This document shows, in pieces, positions 1-6,042 of a stretch of 6,042 nt of DNA (position 1 is the stretch's first letter; the number at the start of each line of letters is the position of its first letter). This DNA comes from JBGOTP01 sp041476545 (GTDB taxonomy: Bacteria; Acidobacteriota; Vicinamibacteria; Vicinamibacterales; CAVVIG01). Under the pieces are notes generated by a model, which ran no database searches, was not told where the DNA came from, and saw only the letters and a list, made by a program, of their open reading frames with translations. The position numbers were made by a program, and so were the translations under genes. The DNA lies in assembly GCA_041476545.1 (NCBI GenBank), contig JBGOTP010000312.1:1-6042 (forward strand). Reading direction: 5' to 3'.

Positions 1-124
1 GGCCGCGGCCCAACGGTTGCGCGGCGCCAAGAGCGAAGAGGAGCAGACCGAAAACGACGCCACCTCGAAGACGGGCAGCGGCAAGGGCGGCGGATCGGCG
101 AGGAAGAAAGCCAAGAAAAGTTAG
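1..124 (+). CDS. C-terminal tail of an unidentified protein (partial)
   Basis: Reading from base 2 gives 40 codons ending at a TAG stop at 122-124; the gene starts outside the window. The visible residues begin AAAQRLRGAKSEEEQ, pass through a Thr/Ser/Gly stretch, and end in a basic tail GGGSARKKAKKS. This is the composition of a disordered, positively charged C-terminal extension such as occurs on nucleic-acid-binding proteins (helicases, Ku, topoisomerases, nucleoid proteins). No catalytic or fold-defining motif is in view, so no family is assigned. The frame is supported by GC-rich third positions (mostly G or C). The next gene begins 15 bp downstream with its own ribosome binding site, so the two are probably co-transcribed. 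The reading frame is fairly secure; the function is unknown. Confidence 0.6.
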   Translation, partial: AAAQRLRGAKSEEEQTENDATSKTGSGKGGGSARKKAKKS

Positions 125-129
125 AACTC

Positions 130-135
130 AGGTGA
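130..135 (+). promoter_or_regulatory. Ribosome binding site for the small secreted protein
   Basis: AGGTGA lies 4 nt before the ATG at 140 and matches the anti-Shine-Dalgarno core. It supports the ATG over the in-frame GTG codons at 149 and 158. The GTG at 158 would give a more classical signal peptide beginning at the Lys-Arg pair but has no clear ribosome binding site. It sits in the 15-bp gap after the upstream gene, consistent with coupled translation in one transcript. Confidence 0.55.
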
Positions 136-139
136 AACG

Positions 140-685
140 ATGGACTACGTGACTGTCGTGAAGCGGATCTTCGTCGTACCTGTCGCCGCCATCCTGTTCG
201 CCGCCGCGCCCGGCATCGCGCAGCAGGCGCCGGGTCGCGGAGTTGGCCGGGGCGCTGCTCAGGCTGGCGGGCCTGGAGGCGCGGGTCCGGTGAACGCCTA
301 TGCGTATGCGGACTGCAACGCCGCGAATGCGCCGGTCGTGAGTCTGGTCGTCGTGACGGGACCGGTGCCCGTGACGGTTCCGGCGTCGACGCCCCAGCCC
401 TCGGTGAAATTCGTCCTCAACACAAACGTCGACGGCCTGTCGGGCGTATCGGGGCAATCGATTGCGCTGTCACCAGAGGCCGGTAAAGGCGGGCCGAATG
501 CGCTGGCGCTCTCGTGCCCTGTCGTCGGCGACTGTGTGCCCGCGCAGTCGGGTACGGTGTCGATCCAGCGCCGTGCCGAGGATGGTGCGCTGACGGGAAC
601 CTATCAGGCCACGTGGCCGGGCGGACAGCCGCGCATGGGGCGCTTCACCGCGGTGTGGCGGGAATCACAGAAGAAGTGCGGGTAG
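140..685 (+). CDS. Small exported protein of unknown function with four cysteines
   Basis: This 181-residue protein was not recognised as a characterised family. The N-terminus is a signal peptide: Lys8-Arg9, a hydrophobic core at about residues 10-23 (IFVVPVAAILFAAA), then PGIA before QQ, giving a likely signal peptidase I cut after Ala27. No lipobox Cys is present, so a soluble periplasmic or secreted product is inferred. Residues 28-50 are a Gly/Ala/Pro/Gln-rich flexible linker. The rest is predicted mainly beta: a Val/Pro-rich strand region (65-93), a middle segment with CPVVGDC (Cys126, Cys132), and a C-terminal hairpin with a GALTGTYQATW element and a GRFTAVW element. Cys59, Cys126, Cys132 and Cys180 are the only cysteines in the mature part. 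An even number in an exported protein suggests two disulfides, with Cys59-Cys180 closing the domain one possibility. It probably shares a transcript with the upstream partial gene and converges on the EF-G gene. The coding call is firm; the function is open. Confidence 0.8.
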   Translation: MDYVTVVKRIFVVPVAAILFAAAPGIAQQAPGRGVGRGAAQAGGPGGAGPVNAYAYADCNAANAPVVSLVVVTGPVPVTVPASTPQPSVKFVLNTNVDGLSGVSGQSIALSPEAGKGGPNALALSCPVVGDCVPAQSGTVSIQRRAEDGALTGTYQATWPGGQPRMGRFTAVWRESQKKCG

Positions 686-700
686 CCCGAGGCCGGATGC

Positions 701-2797
701 TCAGCCTTCCTCGACCTCAACGCCGGTCCGTTCCGCCTTTGCCGCCGCGATGATCTTCGTCTGCAGGTGCGCCGGCACCTCGTCGTAGTGCGAGTACTCC
801 ATGTGATACGACCCGCGTCCACCGGTCGCCGACGTCAGATGCTGCTCGTAGGTGAGCATCTCCGACATCGGAACCTGTGCTTTGATCACGGTGGTAATCC
901 CGCGCGTGTCCATGCCCGCGATGCGTCCGCGGCGCCCGTTGAGATCTCCCATGAGGTCGCCCGCGAAATCTGACGGCGTGTACACCTCAACGTCCATCAC
1001 CGGTTCGAGAATCGTGGGCTTTGCGCGCGTCATCGCGTCCTTGAACGCGAGCGATCCGGCGAGCTTGAAGGACAACTCGTTCGAATCGACGTCGTGATAC
1101 GAGCCGTCGTAGACCGTGACGCGGAAATCCACCATGGGGTATCCCGCGAGATAGCCGCGTGTGCGCGCATCCTGAACGCCCTTCTCGACGGCCGGGATGA
1201 ACTGCCGTGGAATCGACCCGCCGAAGATATCGTCGACGAACTGGAAGTCGGCGCCGCGTGGCAGCGGCTCCACGCGGATCTTGCAGTCACCGAACTGGCC
1301 GTGGCCGCCCGTCTGTTTCTTGTGCCGGCCGTGCGCTTCGGTTGGCGCCTTGATGGTCTCGCGATAAGGAATGTGCGGCGGTTTGAGATTGACGTCGACG
1401 CCGAAGCGGCGCTTGAGTTTCGCCACCGTCACCTCGATATGCAGCTGACCCTGTCCACCGAGCAGCAGTTCCTTGGTCTGCGGGTCGCGGCTGTAGTGGA
1501 TGGAGGGATCCTCTTCTTCGAGGCGGTGCATCGAGGTACTGATCTTGTCCTCGTCGCCGCGGCTCTTCGGCTCTATCGCGTAGGCGAGGACCGGCTCCGG
1601 AAACTTCAGCGAGGGGAACGTGACCGGATCCGAGCGGTCGCCCAGCGTGTCGTTGGTGAGCGTGTCTTTCAGCTTGGCCACGGCACCGAGGTCGCCGGCT
1701 TTGATCTCGGGCACGGGTGTCTGGGTCTTGCCCATGAGCAGTTCGAGGTGCCCGAGCCGCTCCGGTACGTCCTTGGTCTTGTTGTGGACCGTTGAGTCGG
1801 CCTTGAGCGTACCGGTGACCACCCGAAACATCGTGATACGGCCGGCAAACGGATCGGCGATGGTCTTCCAGACGAAGGCCGCCGCCGGTGCCTTGTCGTC
1901 CGCGTTCCTCAGCACGTCGGATCCGGATTTGTCGACGGCCTTGAATGGGCGATCGGCGGGCGAGGGCAAGTAGGCGAGAATCGCGTCGAGCAGCGGTTGC
2001 ACACCGACGTTGAGGAGCGCCGACGTACACACGAGAGGGAACAGCCGCCCGGCCATCGTCGCACTTCGAAGGCCCGTCACCAGTTCGTCGTCGGTGAGCG
2101 TGCCGGCGTCGAAAAACTTTTCCATCAGCTTTTCATCGGCCTCGGCCACCATCTCGATGAGGGCCTCGCGCGCGGCATCGACGGCCGACACCATCTCGCC
2201 CGGAATCGCGCCTTCAGCGAACGCGCCGCTCTCGTCGGTCTTGAAGATGAATGCCTTCTTCGTCACGAGATCGACCACGCCGCGGAAAGACTTTTCTTCG
2301 CCGATGGGCAGCTGGATGGGAATCACGGTTCGATCGCACGCGGCACGCAGGGAACCGAGCGACCGATCGAGACTCGCGCGATCGCGGTCGATCCGGTTCA
2401 GCACGACCATGCGCGGCAGGCCGAGTTCCTGCGCCGTTGCCCAGGTCTTTTCGGTCTGGACCATCACGCCAGACACGGCATCGACGACGACCAGCGCGGC
2501 GTCGGCGACCTGCAGGGCCGCGCGGGCATCGCTCAGGAAGTTCCCGATGCCGGGCGTGTCGATGAGGTTGATCTTCTGCTTGTTCCACTCGGCGTAGGCC
2601 AGGCTGGCGGACAGCGTGTGTTTTCTGGCGATTTCCTCTTCGTCGAAGTCGGTCACCGTCGTGCCCTCATCGACTTTGCCAAAGCGATTGATGGTGCCGG
2701 CGTCGAACAGAATGGCCGACGTGAGTTGCGTCTTGCCGGACGCGGTGTGCCCGACAAGCGCGACATTCCTGATGCTGGCCGCGTCGTAGACCTTCAT
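701..2797 (-). CDS. Elongation factor G-like GTPase (EF-G-2 type paralogue)
   Basis: This 698-residue translational GTPase has full EF-G length and architecture. The G domain (about 1-285) has P-loop GHTASGKT (16-23), switch I Thr61 in a divergent RKHTLS context, DTPG (80-83), NRID (134-137) and a TSAL G5 motif (258-261). Domain II follows (about 300-390), then domain III with GGQGQLH (447-453). Domain IV (about 475-600) has KKQTGGHGQFG (493-503) and the tip loop DGSYHDVDSNE (564-574). Domain V (about 600-685) has GRRGRIAGMD (621-630). The altered P-loop and switch I, the replacement of GMGELHL, and strong resemblance to remembered Thermus EF-G-2 place it with the EF-G-2/EF-G-like paralogues rather than the housekeeping FusA of the str operon. 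EF-G drives GTP-dependent tRNA-mRNA translocation; activity of this paralogue group varies, so translocase function is inferred. The ATG at 2797 is preceded 8 nt upstream by GAGG (2809-2806). A promoter with an inverted repeat lies upstream. Its 3' end converges on the secreted-protein gene with 15 bp between stops. Confidence 0.93.
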   Translation of the reverse strand: MKVYDAASIRNVALVGHTASGKTQLTSAILFDAGTINRFGKVDEGTTVTDFDEEEIARKHTLSASLAYAEWNKQKINLIDTPGIGNFLSDARAALQVADAALVVVDAVSGVMVQTEKTWATAQELGLPRMVVLNRIDRDRASLDRSLGSLRAACDRTVIPIQLPIGEEKSFRGVVDLVTKKAFIFKTDESGAFAEGAIPGEMVSAVDAAREALIEMVAEADEKLMEKFFDAGTLTDDELVTGLRSATMAGRLFPLVCTSALLNVGVQPLLDAILAYLPSPADRPFKAVDKSGSDVLRNADDKAPAAAFVWKTIADPFAGRITMFRVVTGTLKADSTVHNKTKDVPERLGHLELLMGKTQTPVPEIKAGDLGAVAKLKDTLTNDTLGDRSDPVTFPSLKFPEPVLAYAIEPKSRGDEDKISTSMHRLEEEDPSIHYSRDPQTKELLLGGQGQLHIEVTVAKLKRRFGVDVNLKPPHIPYRETIKAPTEAHGRHKKQTGGHGQFGDCKIRVEPLPRGADFQFVDDIFGGSIPRQFIPAVEKGVQDARTRGYLAGYPMVDFRVTVYDGSYHDVDSNELSFKLAGSLAFKDAMTRAKPTILEPVMDVEVYTPSDFAGDLMGDLNGRRGRIAGMDTRGITTVIKAQVPMSEMLTYEQHLTSATGGRGSYHMEYSHYDEVPAHLQTKIIAAAKAERTGVEVEEG

Positions 2798-2839
2798 GGT
2801 GTGAGCCTCGCGGGTGCTTGGATCCGGTGACCATCGCGA

Positions 2840-2869
2840 ATCATATTGCAGTCGACAGTTCGTAGTCGA
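2840..2869 (-). promoter_or_regulatory. Putative sigma70-like promoter of the EF-G-2 gene
   Basis: On the minus strand a TCGACT hexamer (2869-2864, 4 of 6 to TTGACA) is followed after an 18-bp spacer by TATGAT (2845-2840, 5 of 6 to TATAAT). Transcription would begin near 2833 and give a leader of roughly 35 nt before the ATG at 2797. The short AT-containing stretch around the -10 stands out against the GC-rich surroundings. The -35 and spacer coincide with the inverted repeat at 2849-2872. This is a pattern-based inference: promoter consensus in the source phylum is uncertain, and the EF-G gene could also be read through from the transporter operon. Confidence 0.4.
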
Positions 2870-2872
2870 CTG
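2849..2872. repeat. Perfect 8-bp inverted repeat, candidate operator
   Basis: CAGTCGAC (2849-2856) and GTCGACTG (2865-2872) are exact reverse complements separated by 8 bp (AGTTCGTA). Because GTCGAC is itself a palindrome, the two half-sites also form a direct repeat AGTCGAC with a 14-bp period. The element lies between the stop of the last transporter gene (2891) and the start of the EF-G-2 gene (2797). It covers the putative -35 and spacer, a classic position for a dimeric repressor. It could instead form an RNA hairpin at the end of the transporter transcript. The bases that follow on the minus strand (GCAATATGATTC) are not a U-tract, so an intrinsic terminator is less likely. The repeat is plain in the sequence; its role is inferred. 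Confidence 0.5.
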
Positions 2873-2890
2873 GTAACGCGGGGCGGCCGG

Positions 2891-4201
2891 CTATTCGTAG
2901 CGGAGGGCGTCGATGGGATCGAGGCGGGAGGCCTTCACGGCCGGATACATGCCGAAAAAGATGCCGACCGACGCCGAGAATCCCAGTCCAATGGCGAACG
3001 ACCACCAGGGAAGCGAAATGGGGAAGCCGGAGACGAGATGGATCGCCAGGCCGATGCCGCTGCCGAGCATGATGCCGAGGATCCCGCCGAGCGAGGTGAG
3101 GAACGCGGCCTCCATGAGGAACTGAAAGAGGATCTCGGCTCGCCGCGCGCCGAGGGCCTTGCGAACGCCGATTTCGCGCGTCCGTTCGGTGACCGAAATG
3201 GACATGATGGCCATGACGCCAATCCCGCCCACCATGAGTGCGATGGACGAGATGACGATGAGGGCCAGGAACGTGGCCTGGCTGATGCGATCCCAGAGCC
3301 CGAGAATGGCGTCCTGGGTCGCCACGTCGAAGTCGTCGGGCTCGTCGAGCTTGAGGCCGTGACGCACGCGCATCACGCGGCGCACTTCCTCGACCGCGGC
3401 GTCGGTGCTCACGCCGTCGCGGGCGAGGGCGGCGATTTGAATCGGCACGACGACACCTCTGTTCGAGCCGCGGCCGATGCTCATGCCGCCAAGGCCGAAC
3501 TGCCGCGTGTAGCTGGTGTACGGAATGACGACGAGGTCGTCCTGTCCGGCGTTGAACCCGCCGACGGTGGGCCGCTTGTCGAACACGCCAACCACGGTGT
3601 ATCGCTCGGACCCCACACGCACGATCTTTCCGATGGGATCCGTGCCCTGGGGACCGAAGAGCGCCCCATACGGCCCCTGGCCGATGACGACGACGTTCTT
3701 GCGGTACTGGACTTCAGTACCGGTAAAGAACCGTCCGGCGGTCATGCCGAGGCTCGATCCTTCGGCGAAATTCTCGGTGGTTCCGAGGGTGAGCGACGGG
3801 CGGCTCCGCAGGTTGCGATAGAACACGCGCTGCTGCGTGGGCGGCGCCATGCCCGGGACGCCGAGCTGGATGTCCACGAGCCGGATCGATGGCGCCTGAC
3901 CCTCGATGGCGCGTGCGTCCGAAACGGTGAGATTGGGGCGCCGCATGATCTTGGCGAAGCCGACCCCGTTGATAATGCTGAGCGGACCGGCGCGCTGGAT
4001 CGTGATGAGGTTCGGTCCGATGGCGCGGATCGAGTCGCGCAGTGACTGATCGAAGCCGCGGATCATGGCGGTCATGCCGACGATCGACGTAATCCCGATG
4101 ACCACGCCGAGGACGGTCAGCGCGGAGCGCATCTTGTTGCTGCGGATGGTGTCGAACGCCATCGCAACGACCTCGCCGACGAGCCCGAGTCGAATCGCCA
4201 T
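2891..4201 (-). CDS. MacB-like ABC transporter permease, second of a tandem pair
   Basis: This 436-residue inner-membrane permease of the MacB/FtsX superfamily has no ATPase domain. A short amphipathic N-terminal segment leads through RSNKMRSALTVLG (20-32) into TM1 (about 28-48). A large MacB-type periplasmic domain follows (about 50-300). Three C-terminal helices come next: TM2 about 310-334, TM3 about 362-388 and TM4 about 397-420. After TM2 comes the family's coupling motif VTERTREIGVRKALGAR (337-353), which contacts the ATPase. The C-terminus ends in the typical SRLDPIDALRYE. It starts 19 bp after the stop of the paralogous permease and is clearly co-transcribed with it and the adaptor. 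The ATG at 4201 gives the normal family N-terminus but has no good ribosome binding site. An internal ATG at 4162 (Met14) has GAGG 8 nt upstream (4174-4171) but would cut into the amphipathic segment, so 4201 is kept. The substrate cannot be told from sequence; relatives export macrolides, peptides or lipoproteins. Confidence 0.92.
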   Translation of the reverse strand: MAIRLGLVGEVVAMAFDTIRSNKMRSALTVLGVVIGITSIVGMTAMIRGFDQSLRDSIRAIGPNLITIQRAGPLSIINGVGFAKIMRRPNLTVSDARAIEGQAPSIRLVDIQLGVPGMAPPTQQRVFYRNLRSRPSLTLGTTENFAEGSSLGMTAGRFFTGTEVQYRKNVVVIGQGPYGALFGPQGTDPIGKIVRVGSERYTVVGVFDKRPTVGGFNAGQDDLVVIPYTSYTRQFGLGGMSIGRGSNRGVVVPIQIAALARDGVSTDAAVEEVRRVMRVRHGLKLDEPDDFDVATQDAILGLWDRISQATFLALIVISSIALMVGGIGVMAIMSISVTERTREIGVRKALGARRAEILFQFLMEAAFLTSLGGILGIMLGSGIGLAIHLVSGFPISLPWWSFAIGLGFSASVGIFFGMYPAVKASRLDPIDALRYE

Positions 4202-4220
4202 CAGGGCAGCGCTTTCGTCG

Positions 4221-5444
<1,224 letters not shown>

Positions 5445-5457
5445 CGCCTGACCAGCC

Positions 5458-6042
5458 CTACCTGCCCCGACCGAATCGATTGCCGCTCGCGGTATCCACT
5501 TTGACCGCATCGCCCTCGGCCATCGATCGGACCGAGTTGTAGGGCCCGGTGACGACCTGATCGCCGGCGTTCAGTCCCGCCACCACTTCGAAGTACTGAT
5601 CGCCGGCAATCCCCATCTTGATGGGCAGAAACCCGACCTTGCCATCGCGGACGATGAACACGCCTTCCGTTTCCTTTCGGGTCTGCCCCTTCGGCAGCTC
5701 CGTGGCCGTCGGCGTGGCCGTCGTCGCGGCCGCACTCGCGGGGCGCCGGCGTCTGCTGTCGGCGGGTGCCTTCACCACCTGGTTGTCGGCGTCGTAGACG
5801 AGTTCGCGGACGGCGACCGCCGCGATGGGCACGGCGGTCACGTTCGGGCGCGTCGCGGTGGTGATCTCCGCCGTGCACGTGAAACCGGGCCGCACGTCCG
5901 GCACGTGTTCCTCGATGACCACGACCACCTTGAAGTTCGTGGCCTGCCGCGCGCCCGTCGAGGCGCCGGTCTGAATGGGGCTGTTCCCGATCTCGGTGAC
6001 ATGGCCCTTGAATGTCCTGTCGGGAAGGGCGTCAATCGTCAC
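5458..6042 (-). CDS. Periplasmic adaptor (HlyD/MacA-type membrane fusion protein), C-terminal part
   Basis: The last 194 codons of an adaptor gene whose start lies beyond the window; the GTG at 6042 is an internal Val codon, not a start. The visible part begins inside the beta-barrel domain with FKGHVTEIGNSP (11-22 of the visible part), then the strand pair FKVVVVIEE and VRPGFTCTAEI (to 60). The entry to the membrane-proximal domain is VPIAAVAVRE (71-80). The remainder of that domain is GVFIVRDGKVGFLPIKMG (127-144) through VVAGLNAGDQVVTG (153-166), followed by a short Gly/Arg tail. Between the two comes an unusual 40-odd residue Ala/Thr/Arg/Pro-rich insertion (about 83-126). Such adaptors are anchored in the inner membrane and link an ABC or RND pump to an outer-membrane channel. 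Here the two MacB-like permeases immediately downstream (13 bp gap) make an ABC efflux system the natural reading. The alpha-hairpin, lipoyl domain and N-terminal anchor are not visible. Confidence 0.88.
   Translation of the reverse strand: MTIDALPDRTFKGHVTEIGNSPIQTGASTGARQATNFKVVVVIEEHVPDVRPGFTCTAEITTATRPNVTAVPIAAVAVRELVYDADNQVVKAPADSRRRRPASAAATTATPTATELPKGQTRKETEGVFIVRDGKVGFLPIKMGIAGDQYFEVVAGLNAGDQVVTGPYNSVRSMAEGDAVKVDTASGNRFGRGR

Noticed and set aside
1094..1795. A 233-codon plus-strand open frame opposite the EF-G gene
   Set aside because: It is antisense to conserved EF-G domains III-IV, has no ribosome binding site of note and no recognisable motif; a GC-bias shadow.
1997..2830. A 277-codon plus-strand open frame opposite the EF-G G domain
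   Set aside because: Its composition (many His, Arg, Asp, Gly) and its position over the P-loop and DTPG codons mark it as an antisense shadow.
2849..2872. Reading the inverted repeat as an intrinsic terminator of the transporter operon
   Set aside because: The minus-strand sequence after the stem is GCAATATGATTC, with no run of T, and the stem is short. The promoter-overlap reading explains the TATGAT better, though a Rho-linked role is not excluded.
2846..4045. A 399-codon open frame on the plus strand opposite the second permease
   Set aside because: It is rich in Asp, Glu, His, Arg and Gly with no hydrophobic core or motif, the typical antisense shadow of a high-GC gene. The minus-strand frame has clear MacB-type motifs, and the two cannot both be major coding frames.
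5507..6042. Treating the GTG at 6042 as the true start of the adaptor gene
   Set aside because: The visible protein begins in the middle of the beta-barrel domain; the lipoyl, hairpin and anchor regions must lie outside the window, so the gene is partial.

Overview
The window reads as high-GC bacterial chromosome with tightly packed genes. MacB-type ABC permeases encoded without a fused ATPase, a Gly/Ala-rich small secreted protein, and an EF-G-2-type paralogue fit an environmental Acidobacteriota (Vicinamibacteria-like) or Gemmatimonadota genome. That placement is inference from gene content and style; no rRNA or marker gene in the window proves it.

Layout, left to right. The plus strand carries the last 40 codons of an unidentified gene with a Lys/Gly/Ser-rich tail (to 124). 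After 15 bp comes a small exported protein of unknown function (140-685). Everything after that is on the minus strand. The first plus/minus boundary is convergent with only 15 bp between stop codons. 701-2797 encodes a complete EF-G-like translational GTPase of the EF-G-2 paralogue group. The 93-bp gap 2798-2890 holds a perfect 8-bp inverted repeat that overlaps a plausible sigma70-type promoter reading into the EF-G gene. From 6042 down to 2891, in transcription order, lie the C-terminal part of a periplasmic adaptor (HlyD/MacA type), one MacB-like permease, and a second, paralogous MacB-like permease. Gaps of 13 and 19 bp make these three an evident operon.

The three transport genes fit one tripartite ABC efflux or lipoprotein/peptide export machine. 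A cytoplasmic ATPase would drive a pair of four-TM permeases, and the adaptor would bridge to an outer-membrane channel. Neither the ATPase nor the channel is in the window; both may lie upstream, beyond 6042. The EF-G-2 gene follows the operon in the same direction but probably has its own promoter, and no functional link to transport is evident.

No RNA gene, mobile element, CRISPR array or phage feature was seen. Long plus-strand open frames opposite the minus-strand genes are GC-bias shadows. Nothing here is clearly an undescribed system. The points most worth a second look are the operator-like repeat, the altered GTPase motifs of the EF-G paralogue, the unpaired twin permeases, and the four-cysteine secreted protein.
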